A stretch of DNA of 64,000 bases from Bacteroidales bacterium (GCA_017502125.1 JAFVVN010000027.1:35844-99843); one strand, 5' to 3'. Positions 7,294-17,010 are shown, numbered from the stretch's first letter. The notes: a model not told the origin generated them from the letters alone. Program-made: numbers and translations.

Positions 7294-7953
7294 TTATTTG
7301 GTTGTCGACTCGCTCTGTCCGCTCTTGCCTTCCGCATCCTCCTGCCAGTCTGAATTGCTTGCACCGGTGGTGGTGTCCAGAAGCATAGGAGTACCGGCAA
7401 TCGCATGGAACACCTTTGCAGCAAGAGCCACACCGGAAGCATAAGCCCTTGAAGTGATGGTTGAAGCGGTGATTGCATCCACATCTCCTCCATCCTTCTT
7501 CACTGAAAGTCTCTTCGCTGCCGGATCAAAACCCTTGAACTGATCTGAGAATGAAGGCTCGACGCATTTTGCACCAAGACCTGGAGTCTCAGCCTGCGAA
7601 AGCACCTTGGTATTCCAGATCACACCGTTGATATCAAAGCCCACCTTTATGCTGATAGGACCTCCGAAACCCACTGGAGCCACATTGATCGCGCATCCCA
7701 CTGTGTTTCCAGCCTCGTCATAAGCAAGGTTGTATGCATATGTCGCACCTTCGAACTCGACTGTCCTTTCCTCTTCCACCTTTACGGCAGTCTCGGGAAG
7801 GACCTCCATGATTGCAGCCTCATTCTTTGCTGCTGCGGCTGCTGCGATAGGCTCTGCAGTCAGGGCATACACACCTGCAAGCAGTCCTGAACACACCAGA
7901 CAGATGGTCAGCAGACAGAGGGTCATATTGATGAATGATGATTTTACAGCCAT
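7294..7953 (-). CDS. rnfG: Rnf complex subunit RnfG, FMN-binding
   Basis: A 219-residue periplasm-facing subunit with one N-terminal transmembrane helix (about 8-30) and an FMN-binding domain. The flavinylation site reads DAITASTITS, with Thr165 as the likely phosphoester-linked FMN acceptor (the ApbE-type D-x-x-x-x-x-T pattern). The GFGGPI block and GLGAKC are also typical. The C-terminal tail after residue 195 is short and polar. It sits between rnfD and rnfE in the standard order. Confidence 0.95.
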   Translation of the reverse strand: MAVKSSFINMTLCLLTICLVCSGLLAGVYALTAEPIAAAAAAKNEAAIMEVLPETAVKVEEERTVEFEGATYAYNLAYDEAGNTVGCAINVAPVGFGGPISIKVGFDINGVIWNTKVLSQAETPGLGAKCVEPSFSDQFKGFDPAAKRLSVKKDGGDVDAITASTITSRAYASGVALAAKVFHAIAGTPMLLDTTTGASNSDWQEDAEGKSGQSESTTK

Positions 7954-7959
7954 AATCTC

Positions 7960-8925
7960 TTACCTCCCGTACTTTTTGGTGTGGAACCACTTGTTAAGAA
8001 GAGGAACCACAGAGTTCATAATGAGGATAGCGAATGAAACTCCTTCCGGATATGCTCCGAAGTAGCGGATGAGCATTGTGATCAGACCGATTCCGACTCC
8101 GAAGACCACACCGCCCCAGTTGCTCATAGGAGAAGTCACATAGTCGGTAGCCATGAAGATGGATCCGAGCAGGAGACCTCCGGTGAGAAGGTTGAAGAGA
8201 GGGTCTGTGAATTCAGCCGGATTGATGAGCCAGAAGATTCCGGAGAACACGGCCACGGTAGCCCAGATCGAGAGGGTTATGTATGGTCTGATCACCTTGC
8301 GGGCAAGCAGATATACGAATCCCACGAGAAGAGCCACAGCGGAAAGCTCACCGGCCGATCCTCCGATGTTGAGGAAGAGCATGTTCATGTAGTCCATACC
8401 CTCGACAGCTCCCGCACCGCCTTCGCTTACGAGTCCCAGAGGAGTCGCACCGGTGTATGCGTCAGTGACAGCATTGCCGATGAAGCCCTGAGGCTTGGTC
8501 CAGTCGGTCATGTATGTAGGGAAGGAGATCAGGAGGAACACACGGCCTGCGATTGCAGGGTTGAAAAGGTTCTGTCCAAGACCTCCGAAGGTCATCTTCG
8601 CAACACCGATTGCGAAAACGGCACCGATGAATACCACCCACCAAGGTGTTGTGGCCGGGAGGTTAAGGGCGAGAAGTACACCTGTGATGACTGCCGACCA
8701 GTCGCCTATGGTGCATGTGCCCTTCAGGAGATATTTTGTTATAAGGTACTCCAGCAGTACGCATGAAGCCACGCTCACTCCGAGCACGAGGAGTTCCGAC
8801 CATCCGTAGAAGAGGACGGAAACCACCACTGCAGGAAGTAGAGCGATCACGACGTCACGCATCAAGGACTTCGTCGAAGTCTTCGTATGCAGATGCGGTG
8901 ACGGTGAAACCAAAAGTTTTTCCAT
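7960..8925 (-). CDS. rnfD: Rnf complex subunit RnfD
   Basis: A 321-residue polytopic inner-membrane subunit that holds a covalent FMN and riboflavin. DAYTGATPLG (155-164) is the flavinylation motif, with Thr161 as FMN acceptor. GGLGQNLFNPAIAGRVFLL is the characteristic family block. About nine hydrophobic helices. The length is slightly short for the family but no domain is missing. It is separated from rnfC by ten bases. Confidence 0.96.
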   Translation of the reverse strand: MEKLLVSPSPHLHTKTSTKSLMRDVVIALLPAVVVSVLFYGWSELLVLGVSVASCVLLEYLITKYLLKGTCTIGDWSAVITGVLLALNLPATTPWWVVFIGAVFAIGVAKMTFGGLGQNLFNPAIAGRVFLLISFPTYMTDWTKPQGFIGNAVTDAYTGATPLGLVSEGGAGAVEGMDYMNMLFLNIGGSAGELSAVALLVGFVYLLARKVIRPYITLSIWATVAVFSGIFWLINPAEFTDPLFNLLTGGLLLGSIFMATDYVTSPMSNWGGVVFGVGIGLITMLIRYFGAYPEGVSFAILIMNSVVPLLNKWFHTKKYGR

Positions 8926-8935
8926 ATATTAACAA

Positions 8936-10291
8936 TTATTTTCTAGTTCTGATAATCCTGATGACGTCGCCTTTGGCTATGCGGATGATGTCCAGAAGCG
9001 GAATGTTAGCCGGACAGCTGTAGAGGCAGCAACCGCACTCGATACAGTCCTGAACAGCATTCTCTTCCAGCTCATCTGTCATATTGTTACGCGCATACTT
9101 CTGGAGAAGGAACGGCTCAAGACCCATAGGGCAGGCCTCGGCACACTTTCCGCAGCGGATGCAGGCAGACTCGACTCCGCGCACCGTCTGTGCCGCAGTA
9201 AGATAAAGAAGCGATGACGATCCCTTGACAGTGGCAGCGTCAAGATTAGCGATTGCCTTACCCATCATCGGACCACCGCTGATGATCTTGGCAGCCTCCT
9301 CAGGAATTCCTCCGGCATGCTCTGCGATATATGAAAGAGGCATTCCGATACGGAACTTATAGTTGTGCTGGTTCTCCATCGGCAGGCAGTCACCGGTCAC
9401 AGTGAGCACATTGGTCACGAGCGGCATATTCTTCTGCACAGCCTCATAGACTGCCAATGAAGTCGCAACGTTCTGAACCACAGCACCTACATCGATAGGA
9501 AGTCCCATAGACTTCACCTGACGTTTCATCACGGCATCGATGAGCTGCTTCTCACCACCCTGCGGATATTTCTTCTTGAGAGGCATCACGGAGATCCCGT
9601 CATAACCCTTGGCAGAAGCCTGAAGTTCAGCCACGGCCGCTGTCATGACCTTTATGGCCTCCGGCTTGTTCTCCTCGATTCCGATCACAGCCGGGCATCC
9701 GCCGAGAACCTGCTTCATGATGGCAGCTCCCACAACGATCTCCTTGCTTCTTTCGAGCATGATACGGTAGTCTGATGTCAGATACGGTTCACACTCGGCA
9801 CCGTTGAGGATGAGGCAGTCCGCCTTCTTTCCCGGAGGCGGGCAGAGCTTCACGTGTGCCGGGAAGGTCGCACCACCGAGTCCCACGACTCCGCACATCT
9901 TGATCTTGTCCAGGATTTCCTTGTTGTCCTCGGGAATCGCAGTGACGAGAGTATCGCTGAGGTCAATGCCGTCAGCCCACTCATCACCCTCAACATCGAT
10001 CTCGATGTGGGTCATATTGTTTCCTGCCAGATCCTTGCGTGGTCCGATGGACTTCACGGTTCCGGAAACTGACGAATGCACATAAGCTGAAATGAATCCT
10101 GCAGGCTCCGCGATCACCTGACCTGCCTTGACCTTGTCTCCCACAGCCACAACAGGATTCGCAGGAGCACCAAGATGCTGAGCTACAGAGATATATACCT
10201 TTGAAGGAAGCGGAAGGACCTCTATGGCGCAGCCCGCAGATATCTTGCTGTCATTTGGGTGGATACCACCTATTGAAAATGTCTTTAACAT
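8936..10291 (-). CDS. rnfC: Rnf complex subunit RnfC
   Basis: A 451-residue cytoplasmic subunit that passes electrons to NAD+. It carries an N-terminal biotinyl-like barrel, an NADH/FMN-binding Complex-I 51-kDa-like domain (VVGLGGATFPAHVKL, LNGAECEPYLTSDYR), an SLBB domain, and two [4Fe-4S] motifs at the C-terminus (CIRCGKCAEACP and CIECGCCLYSCP). It begins four bases after rnfB. The length is close to Bacteroides RnfC and shorter than the repeat-extended gammaproteobacterial form. Confidence 0.97.
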   Translation of the reverse strand: MLKTFSIGGIHPNDSKISAGCAIEVLPLPSKVYISVAQHLGAPANPVVAVGDKVKAGQVIAEPAGFISAYVHSSVSGTVKSIGPRKDLAGNNMTHIEIDVEGDEWADGIDLSDTLVTAIPEDNKEILDKIKMCGVVGLGGATFPAHVKLCPPPGKKADCLILNGAECEPYLTSDYRIMLERSKEIVVGAAIMKQVLGGCPAVIGIEENKPEAIKVMTAAVAELQASAKGYDGISVMPLKKKYPQGGEKQLIDAVMKRQVKSMGLPIDVGAVVQNVATSLAVYEAVQKNMPLVTNVLTVTGDCLPMENQHNYKFRIGMPLSYIAEHAGGIPEEAAKIISGGPMMGKAIANLDAATVKGSSSLLYLTAAQTVRGVESACIRCGKCAEACPMGLEPFLLQKYARNNMTDELEENAVQDCIECGCCLYSCPANIPLLDIIRIAKGDVIRIIRTRK

Positions 10292-10295
10292 GGTC

Positions 10296-11144
10296 CTATT
10301 CCTCCGTCACTTTAGGTTTCACAACAGGGAAGTTTACAGCATGGATAGCGCCTGTAGGGCACTCAGCCACACATTTCTTGCAGAGCTTGCACTTGGTGAA
10401 GTCTATGTAGGCGAGATTGTTCTCCACTGTGATAGCTTCAAATGGACATGCCTTCGCACACTTTCCGCAGCCTATGCAGGCAGCCTTGCAGGCCTTGCGG
10501 GCAGCAGCACCCTTGTCCTTGTTGACGCAGCTGACGAACACGCGCATGTTCCTGCGTCCCTTGTTGCGTAGCTCGATGATGTTCTTAGGGCAGGCCTTCA
10601 CACAGGCACCGCATGCCGTACATTTCTCCTCATCCACCACAGGGAGACCTGTCTCAGGATCCATCGAGATGGCTCCGAACTGACATGCAGCCACACAGTC
10701 ACCACATCCGAGACATCCGAAAGAACAGCCTGTGTCGCCGCTGTAGAGGGCAGCCTTCACACGACATGACTGATATCCGCCGTACTCGTTGGTACGAGGA
10801 CGGTTCTCGCAAGATCCGTTGCAGCGAACCACAGCGACCTGAGGCTCCTTTGCAGCCACCTCAACGCCGAGCACGGCAGCAACCTTCTGCATACCGTCGT
10901 TACCGCCCACCGGACAGAAACATTTGTCCAGATTCGGAGACGACTCCACACAGAACTGGGCGAAGGCACGACAGCCGGCCTGTCCGCATCCGCCACAGTT
11001 TGCACCAGGCAATACCGCCTCCACCTCATCGATTCTCGGATCTTCCTCCACCTTGAACTTCTCAGCCACAAAGTAAAGGACAATCGCGAGAGCCGCACCG
11101 AGGATGGTAAGGATTGCAATAGTCCAGATGATTGTTGTTGTCAT
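10296..11144 (-). CDS. rnfB: Rnf complex subunit RnfB
   Basis: A 282-residue membrane-anchored polyferredoxin that accepts electrons from soluble ferredoxin. Residues 5-27 form one membrane helix. A [4Fe-4S] domain reads CGGCGQAGC (about residues 49-57), followed by a run of ferredoxin motifs: CLGCGDCVAACQF, CTACGACVKACP, CIGCGKCAKACP and CKLCKKCVAECP. This is the long, four-motif RnfB form typical of Bacteroidota. It opens the rnf genes proper, 27 bases after the RseC-like gene. Confidence 0.97.
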   Translation of the reverse strand: MTTTIIWTIAILTILGAALAIVLYFVAEKFKVEEDPRIDEVEAVLPGANCGGCGQAGCRAFAQFCVESSPNLDKCFCPVGGNDGMQKVAAVLGVEVAAKEPQVAVVRCNGSCENRPRTNEYGGYQSCRVKAALYSGDTGCSFGCLGCGDCVAACQFGAISMDPETGLPVVDEEKCTACGACVKACPKNIIELRNKGRRNMRVFVSCVNKDKGAAARKACKAACIGCGKCAKACPFEAITVENNLAYIDFTKCKLCKKCVAECPTGAIHAVNFPVVKPKVTEE

Positions 11145-11171
11145 TACTGATATAGTTTAATTGTTTTGTTG

Positions 11172-11588
11172 TTATTCGATGTAGAATGAGAACTCGTTCT
11201 GGAGTCTGCCGCGCAGAAGCCATATCACGAGATAGTACACCGCTACGCCTCCAATGGCAGCCAGACCGCAAAGCAGCTGACTTTCCAGAACTGATGACAA
11301 AGATAATATCAAAATCATTAAAACCGCCAAAGGAATAACATAAGATATCCACACGGCTTTCAACCCCATGGACATCTTCGTCTTCACCTTCACCTGGTCA
11401 CCGGGCTTATATTCCGCATACGGGTCAGTCGGCACCATGATTATCTTCTCCTTGTCCTCGGACATCCCGCACAGGGACTTCGCGTGACATGAAGAGCAGG
11501 CGGACGAGACCACAATCTCGACAGTGGTGAAATCCGGAGTCATCTCCAGAATGCGTCCTGTGTGTTCTATTTCATTTCTTTTTGCCAT
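11172..11588 (-). CDS. RseC/MucC-like protein (SoxR-reducing system type)
   Basis: A 138-residue inner-membrane protein with two central transmembrane helices (about 68-110) and an N-terminal cysteine cluster (C-x2-C-x5-C in SACSSCHAKSLCG). This is the SoxR-reducing-system/RseC family. In Bacteroidota it regularly precedes rnfB, as here, and may help insert or regulate cofactors of the Rnf complex; that role is inferred from context. It begins eight bases after the DUF3108 gene ends. Confidence 0.9.
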   Translation of the reverse strand: MAKRNEIEHTGRILEMTPDFTTVEIVVSSACSSCHAKSLCGMSEDKEKIIMVPTDPYAEYKPGDQVKVKTKMSMGLKAVWISYVIPLAVLMILILSLSSVLESQLLCGLAAIGGVAVYYLVIWLLRGRLQNEFSFYIE

Positions 11589-11595
11589 ATCCTTT

Positions 11596-12501
11596 CTATT
11601 TTGAACGACGTACGAGCGACGAGAACGGGTGCTTGAGTCCCTCCCATCCCGTGATACGTCCGGTGGCGCGCCCCACCAGCAGCGGAGCCTCGAAATACAC
11701 CGGAAGCCTGTTCATGTCGTCCGATATATATATAATCATATCCTCCTCGCCCTTGAAGACCTCTCCTTCAAGCAGCTTGGCGGCAAACTTTATTGTCCTG
11801 ACCTCTCCCAGACCCTTGACCTTGATGGTCTCACGTCCATATAGAATGAAATATACATTGTATATGTCATCGTCGATCGCAAAGGTCATGGGATATCTCC
11901 GTCCAGGCTCCACCACATCGAAATCCATGTTCCTTGCAAAATAGAACAGTGACGGAAGGTCGAATGTGCATGGAGTCAGCGGCAGGTCCAGAGACCTCTG
12001 CCCGCGCTTGGAGGAATATACGTCGGCATGGATAAGGGGATTGCCCGGATTCCAGTCATAAAGATAGGTATTCCTCGCCTCATATCCTCCCTCATATGTG
12101 TCCCTGGTGAACTTCAGAGGCCTCATTCCGTCACGCGTGAACCACGACTTGAAGTCCTCGCGCACCTTGAAGACCCAGTCGAAGAAACGTGTGGTCTGCC
12201 CGTAGGCTGATATGCGGAAGGCCTCCTCGCCGTTGAAGGTCAGCGAATCCAGACTGATGACGGCATGGCCCACATCCGTATAAAGGGCGCCCCATGTGTA
12301 CTGGAGGGCGAATGAAAGCTTCTCACCGGCCTGAAACACAAGGCTGTCCTCCTTGGTGGACATCACAGGCACACAGGCAGTCTTGACAGAAGCACGGGAT
12401 GCCGTAGAATCAGCATTCTCCTGTGCATGCATCGGCATCGAAGCCACACATGTACACAGGAGAAGCATAATCATTCCGAATATATGTCCCGATCTTCTCA
12501 T
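11596..12501 (-). CDS. DUF3108 periplasmic protein
   Basis: A 301-residue exported protein. I place the start at the ATG at 12501 (MRRSGHIFGMIMLLLCTC), because it gives a clean signal peptide ending near MHAQ and begins seven bases after the dnaB stop; longer forms would overlap dnaB. The body matches the DUF3108 family (GEKLSFALQYTWGALYTDVG, RPLKFTRDTYEGGYEA, then a GRRYPM...YNVYFILYGRETI block). DUF3108 is a beta-rich domain of unknown function, common beside envelope genes. No catalytic residues are apparent. Confidence 0.85.
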   Translation of the reverse strand: MRRSGHIFGMIMLLLCTCVASMPMHAQENADSTASRASVKTACVPVMSTKEDSLVFQAGEKLSFALQYTWGALYTDVGHAVISLDSLTFNGEEAFRISAYGQTTRFFDWVFKVREDFKSWFTRDGMRPLKFTRDTYEGGYEARNTYLYDWNPGNPLIHADVYSSKRGQRSLDLPLTPCTFDLPSLFYFARNMDFDVVEPGRRYPMTFAIDDDIYNVYFILYGRETIKVKGLGEVRTIKFAAKLLEGEVFKGEEDMIIYISDDMNRLPVYFEAPLLVGRATGRITGWEGLKHPFSSLVRRSK

Positions 12502-12508
12502 CCCTTCA

Positions 12509-14041
12509 TCAGAACTCAGTGTTTCCGAACTCATTGGAAGACATCGGTATGCCACCCATCATCGGATCAGGTCCGAAAGGAGGGTTGTCATCGTTCATCG
12601 CCGAAGCGAAACCCATGGAATCTGCCTGGTTCACGAGGCTTTCCTGTTCATCCACGAAACGCACCTCATCCGCACGGAACCTCATATCCACATCCGCAAT
12701 GGCACCGTTACGATGCTTTGCTATGATGATCTGGGTCCTACCCACATCATCAGGATTGTCCGAAAGTCCCTGATAGTCATATCGATGAATGAAGATTACC
12801 ATATCGGCATCCTGTTCGATGGATCCCGACTCACGAAGGTCGCTGAGCTGAGGCCTGCGGTTGCTTCCCTGACGGTTCTCGGACTGACGTGAGAGCTGGG
12901 ACAGGGCAATGATAGGCACATTCATCTCCTTGGCGGTAGCCTTGAGTGTTCGCGAAATCGCTGCAACCTCCTGCTCACGCATGCCTCGAAGTTCTGCAGG
13001 CCCCTGCATGAGCTGAAGATAGTCGACAACTATGAGTCTCACACCCTTCTGCTTCACCAGCTTCTTCACCTTGGAACGGAACTCCATGACTGGAAGCGAA
13101 GGTGTGTCATCTATATATATAGGTGCCTTGGCAAGTCTTTTCAGCTGAATATCAAGCTGTTCCCACTCCCACGCGGCGAGTTTCACACCACCCTTGATCT
13201 TGTCTGCACTAAGTCTGGTCTCCGACACCATCATACGCTTGGCGAGCTGTATGGCAGGCATTTCAAGGGAGAAGAAGGCCACAGGCATATTGAATTCCAC
13301 AGCTGCATTGCGGGCAAGATTGAGCACGAAGGCCGTCTTTCCGACTGACGGACGGGCTGCAAGGATTATGAGGTCCGAGGCCTGCCATCCCAGGGTGATC
13401 TTGTCTATCGAAGGGAAACCTGAAGGTACTCCACTGAGCCCCGAAGAGTCCTGAAGCCTCTGGATGTCATCAAGTGCATCGTTTATGACCTTTCCGATCT
13501 CCTGGACATCCTTCTTGACATTGTTCTGGATGGCTGCAAAGAGCTTGGTCTGGGCTGTGTCGATGAGGTCATCCACATTTATGGCCTCATCATATGAGGA
13601 CCTGAGGATGTCGTAAGAAGCCGTGATCAGTTCCCTCTGGATGCATTTCTGCTTGAGGATCCTGATGTAATACTCGATATGGGCCGCCGCACCGATCTTC
13701 TGGGAGAGCTGAACAAGGGCCACCGTGCCTCCCACCGCCTCAAGGTTTCCGTTGGACTTGAGCTTCTGGGACACGGAAAGAAAATCCAAGGCCACATGCT
13801 CGTTGTTCAAGGAACGCATAGCCTCGAATATCATCCTGTTCTTCTCGCTATAGAAGCAGCTCGGGGTGAGCTCGTCCATAGCTTCATCAATGCAGTTCGG
13901 CTCAATCAGAAGCGCTCCGAGGACAGCCTCTTCGACGTCAAGAGCTTGAGGCGGTCTGTTTCCCACCTCAAGCCCAAGCGTATCAAGATTGACTGACGGA
14001 TTCTTCCTTCTGGCCGGTCTTTTCTTTACCTCTTCAGCCAT
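12509..14041 (-). CDS. dnaB: Replicative DNA helicase DnaB
   Basis: The hexameric 5'-3' helicase that unwinds DNA at the replication fork and recruits primase. The 510-residue protein has the N-terminal helical domain (PQALDVEEAVLGALL), a linker, and the RecA-like ATPase core with Walker A ARPSVGKTA (229-237), FSLEMP, the Walker B VVDYLQLM and the DLRESGSIEQDADMV block. The first 30 residues are a basic extension. There is no intein. It sits in a long minus-strand run between the zinc-ribbon gene (8 bases) and the DUF3108 gene (7 bases). Confidence 0.98.
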   Translation of the reverse strand: MAEEVKKRPARRKNPSVNLDTLGLEVGNRPPQALDVEEAVLGALLIEPNCIDEAMDELTPSCFYSEKNRMIFEAMRSLNNEHVALDFLSVSQKLKSNGNLEAVGGTVALVQLSQKIGAAAHIEYYIRILKQKCIQRELITASYDILRSSYDEAINVDDLIDTAQTKLFAAIQNNVKKDVQEIGKVINDALDDIQRLQDSSGLSGVPSGFPSIDKITLGWQASDLIILAARPSVGKTAFVLNLARNAAVEFNMPVAFFSLEMPAIQLAKRMMVSETRLSADKIKGGVKLAAWEWEQLDIQLKRLAKAPIYIDDTPSLPVMEFRSKVKKLVKQKGVRLIVVDYLQLMQGPAELRGMREQEVAAISRTLKATAKEMNVPIIALSQLSRQSENRQGSNRRPQLSDLRESGSIEQDADMVIFIHRYDYQGLSDNPDDVGRTQIIIAKHRNGAIADVDMRFRADEVRFVDEQESLVNQADSMGFASAMNDDNPPFGPDPMMGGIPMSSNEFGNTEF

Positions 14042-14049
14042 AGGTCAGA

Positions 14050-14859
14050 TTATTCGAAATCCGGATTCACAAGTATTCTTCCGCAGTATTCGCAGATGAT
14101 CATCTTCCTGTTTGATGCGATGTCGATAAGTCTCTGAGGAGCAATTGTATTGAAGCATCCTCCGCAAGAGTCGCCATTGAACACGGACACCACAGCAAGA
14201 CGGTTGTTGCAGCTGTTGCGGATATGCTCGTATGCACTCATGGTTCTCTCGTCGATCTTTTCTGCACACGCCTCTCTGTTTGCACGAAGCTGCTCCTCCT
14301 CCTTGGATGTAGACTCCACGATGGTCTCGAGCTCAGCCTGCTTTGCCTTCAGGTCCTCTTCCCTGACAGCGATCTTATCCTTCACGATCTCAAGCTCATT
14401 CTTCTTGTCGAAGATGCGCTCCTTAGCCTCTGCAATATGCTTCTCAGCAATCTGCCTCAGGAGTCCCTGGTTCTCGATCTCCTTGTTGAGAGAGTCGTAC
14501 TCACGGCTGTTAGCCACGTTCTCGATCTGAGCCTTATACTTCTCGATCTGGTCATCGCACTCAGTGATGTTCAGCTTGTTGGCTGTGATGAATGCGTTGA
14601 ACTCCTCGATCATCTCAGCGATACGCACCGACTTAGCCTTAAGGTCCACGATCTCATTCTCAAGCTGCTCCACCTCCATTGGAAGTTCACCCCTGAGCTG
14701 GAGGATCTTGTCGATTGCAGTGTCTGCCTGCTGAAGTTCATAGAGTGTCTGAAGCTTCTCACCTACGCTGAGGTCCGAGTCAGCAAAGCTCTTCTGAATG
14801 GACACGAAGGTCTCTCTCTGGTCGATCGGAGTATCGATTTTCTTTGTCTTTTTAGCCAT
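14050..14859 (-). CDS. Coiled-coil protein with C4-type zinc ribbon
   Basis: A 269-residue cytoplasmic protein. Residues about 25-200 are a long, charged coiled coil. The C-terminus is a zinc ribbon with two CxxC pairs (CGGC about 233, CEYC about 257) in the form GDSCGGCFNTIAPQ and MIICEYCGRIL. This is the C4-type zinc ribbon family (CT398-like), found next to Nif3-like genes in many bacteria, exactly as here. A nucleic-acid or flagellar/secretion chaperone-like role has been proposed for relatives; function here is unproven. Confidence 0.92.
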   Translation of the reverse strand: MAKKTKKIDTPIDQRETFVSIQKSFADSDLSVGEKLQTLYELQQADTAIDKILQLRGELPMEVEQLENEIVDLKAKSVRIAEMIEEFNAFITANKLNITECDDQIEKYKAQIENVANSREYDSLNKEIENQGLLRQIAEKHIAEAKERIFDKKNELEIVKDKIAVREEDLKAKQAELETIVESTSKEEEQLRANREACAEKIDERTMSAYEHIRNSCNNRLAVVSVFNGDSCGGCFNTIAPQRLIDIASNRKMIICEYCGRILVNPDFE

Positions 14860-14885
14860 GTCGCTTAAAAACTGTTATATGTTTC

Positions 14886-15689
14886 TTAATAATAAAATAT
14901 CGGATTACTCTGCTTGTTCCGCGTAATGCGAACCGCAAAGGTAGGAAAATTTTTCTTTATCAAAGAAAATAAAATATCAACTATCTCTATTTCACTTTCA
15001 TAATGGCCTATATCCATAAGCATGAAGCCCTCCGGAGTGAAGAAATTATGGTAGGAAATGTCACCGCTTATATATAGCTGGGCACCCGCAGCACGGGCCG
15101 TCCCTATCAGCGAACCTCCCGAGCCGCCGCACATGGCCACCCTGCTTATCAGGCCATCCACAGGCCTGGATGCCTTGACCACCTTCAGAGAAAAGCGTTC
15201 CTTGACAAGTTCCACAGCCTGGGCGGCAGTCAGAGGCTCCGGCAATTCGCCCACGACTCCAAGTCCGGTTCCCTCGCCATCCTCATCCAGTATCCGCACA
15301 TCAGTCAGCCCGAGTCTGGCAGCCATCGCTCCGCTGACTCCGGCGAGCACCTTGTCGGCGCTGGTGTGGGCCGAATATATGCTTATGCCCGCCTTTATGG
15401 CCTTGACAACCGCAGAGCCCACCATATCGTCTTCCGAAATCTTCTTCAGACCGGAAAAGATCAGCGGGTGATGAGTGACTATCATATCCGCACCGCATTC
15501 CACAGCCTCGTCGACCAGTTCCGGAGTGCAGTCCAGACCTAAGAGCACACTGCTGACGGAGTCCTCCGGCGATCCGATGCACAGACCGCTGTTGTCCCAC
15601 TTCTCCTGAAGGGAAAGAGGGGCAAAATCTTCCATGACCTTTGTTACGTCCTTTACCTTATAGTCCATATCCACCTCCGGGCTTATCAT
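14886..15689 (-). CDS. Nif3-like dinuclear metal centre protein
   Basis: A 267-residue member of the Nif3/YbgI/DUF34 family, a toroidal hexamer with a two-metal site and possible GTP cyclohydrolase-like activity. Metal ligands are visible in VTHHPLIFSGLKK, SAHTSADKV and, near the end, DIGHYESE. The ATG at 15689 overlaps the MerR stop as ATGA. A second ATG at 15668 (MDYKVKDV) is preceded by GGAGGTGG, an unusually good Shine-Dalgarno match for this phylum, and gives the usual family N-terminus, so it may be the true start. Confidence 0.93.
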   Translation of the reverse strand: MISPEVDMDYKVKDVTKVMEDFAPLSLQEKWDNSGLCIGSPEDSVSSVLLGLDCTPELVDEAVECGADMIVTHHPLIFSGLKKISEDDMVGSAVVKAIKAGISIYSAHTSADKVLAGVSGAMAARLGLTDVRILDEDGEGTGLGVVGELPEPLTAAQAVELVKERFSLKVVKASRPVDGLISRVAMCGGSGGSLIGTARAAGAQLYISGDISYHNFFTPEGFMLMDIGHYESEIEIVDILFSLIKKNFPTFAVRITRNKQSNPIFYY

Positions 15690-16006
15690 TTAAGTTCCTC
15701 TCTGATCTCAGTCAGCTGCTGTCGCATATTCTTCAGCGTCTCAAGCACTTTGGCCTTGCTGATCACTTCCTTCCTGTCACCTTTCAGACGCTTGGCAGTA
15801 CCCTCAAGAGTCAGACCCTCCACCTTCACAAGAAGATGGATGTGCTTGAAGGTCTCTATGTCCTCCTTGGTATACAGACGATTTCCCTTCGCATTTCTCT
15901 GAGGCCTGATGAATTTAGGGAATTCATTGGACCAGAAACGCACCAGCGAGACATTCTCGCCCAGAATCTCAGCCACTTCGCCGATCGTATACAGGTACTT
16001 TTCCAT
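15686..16006 (-). CDS. MerR family transcriptional regulator
   Basis: A 106-residue cytoplasmic DNA-binding protein. The N-terminal winged helix shows the MerR pattern (YTIGEVAEILGENVSLVRFW, then RLYTKEDIETFKHIH), followed by a dimerisation helix (about 75-106). No metal- or drug-binding C-terminal domain is present, so it is a minimal MerR, the type conserved near Nif3-like genes in Bacteroidota. Targets are unknown. Confidence 0.92.
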   Translation of the reverse strand: MEKYLYTIGEVAEILGENVSLVRFWSNEFPKFIRPQRNAKGNRLYTKEDIETFKHIHLLVKVEGLTLEGTAKRLKGDRKEVISKAKVLETLKNMRQQLTEIREELK

Positions 16007-16062
16007 ATAGAATCTGTTTATATTTTCTTACAGCTTCCATGTCCATCACTGCCATGCAGTCA

Positions 16063-17010
16063 TCAGTCCATTGACTGTCCGGTCGTTACGGACATGATCA
16101 TCATGTTCATATATTCCTCCGGAGTCACAGAGGCAAAGAAATGATTCACAGGATCCAGGACCAGGGTGTCACGGAGGACTTCATAATGGAGATGAGGGGC
16201 AAACGAGTTTCCCGACACTCCGACATATCCGATACGCGCCCCTTTCCTGACCTTGCGCCCCTTGCGGGTCTCTATATCGGACAGATGTGCATATCGTGTC
16301 ACGTAACCGTTGCCATGGTCGATGGTCACCACATTTCCGAGACCCTTTCTGGACTTCACGACCTCCTTCACGACACCGTCAGCCACCGCATACACAGGTT
16401 CCCCGGCAGGTGAAATCATATCCAGTCCGTTATGCTTCATAGGGACCTTGTAGAACGGATTTATCTTGTCGCCGACAGAGGCTCCGGTCTGGGCAAAGGT
16501 AAAGTCCTTCAGCGGGTTGGTCATCGGAGGCATTACGAAATCCTCACCGGAGATGATCTCCATGACTCTGGCGAAATTTTCCTCGACACGACCGGCGCTG
16601 GACTCAAGCTTGTCCAGTCTGCCTTCCGAATGTATCACGATATCCGAGTCCGGGATGGAGTCCAGCCCCATCAGGAAGTCCAGCGAAGAGAAACGGTCCA
16701 TATTGGGTGCCGCCGTGTTGAATATCTCCTCATATATCCTGTCATCCTTGAGCTTGAGACCCTCCACGACATCCGCCAGAAGCTGTTCCTTGGCAGCCAT
16801 CTGAGGATACTCTTCCTCGTAAAGCCTGTTCTCCTGCCTGAGACGGCGCTCCTCCTCCGTACTGAACACAAAGGAGAACAGCACGTAATAGACTATCGCC
16901 AATGACACCGTTGCGACAAAAAACGTAAGCACCTTGCGGATCACGGTCCACACGGAGGGCTTTTCCTTCTTCAATCTGAAGTCCTTGTCGACTATGTACT
17001 GGCTTCCCAT
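16063..17010 (-). CDS. M23 family metallopeptidase, copy 2
   Basis: A 315-residue bitopic envelope protein: one transmembrane helix (about 27-50), a periplasmic coiled-coil region, and a C-terminal LytM/M23 endopeptidase domain. Zinc ligands are present: H and D in HNGLDMIS, and the HLH of APHLHYEV; RYAHL is also present. Relatives cut peptidoglycan cross-links or act as activators. It follows a paralogue after three bases; both end in a similar YxxxM tail (TPEEYMNMM versus TPEEYSTMV), pointing to an old tandem duplication. Confidence 0.93.
   Translation of the reverse strand: MGSQYIVDKDFRLKKEKPSVWTVIRKVLTFFVATVSLAIVYYVLFSFVFSTEEERRLRQENRLYEEEYPQMAAKEQLLADVVEGLKLKDDRIYEEIFNTAAPNMDRFSSLDFLMGLDSIPDSDIVIHSEGRLDKLESSAGRVEENFARVMEIISGEDFVMPPMTNPLKDFTFAQTGASVGDKINPFYKVPMKHNGLDMISPAGEPVYAVADGVVKEVVKSRKGLGNVVTIDHGNGYVTRYAHLSDIETRKGRKVRKGARIGYVGVSGNSFAPHLHYEVLRDTLVLDPVNHFFASVTPEEYMNMMIMSVTTGQSMD

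Noticed and set aside
12353-12892. Plus-strand frame of 179 codons
   Set aside because: Antisense to the DUF3108 and dnaB genes, spanning their junction.
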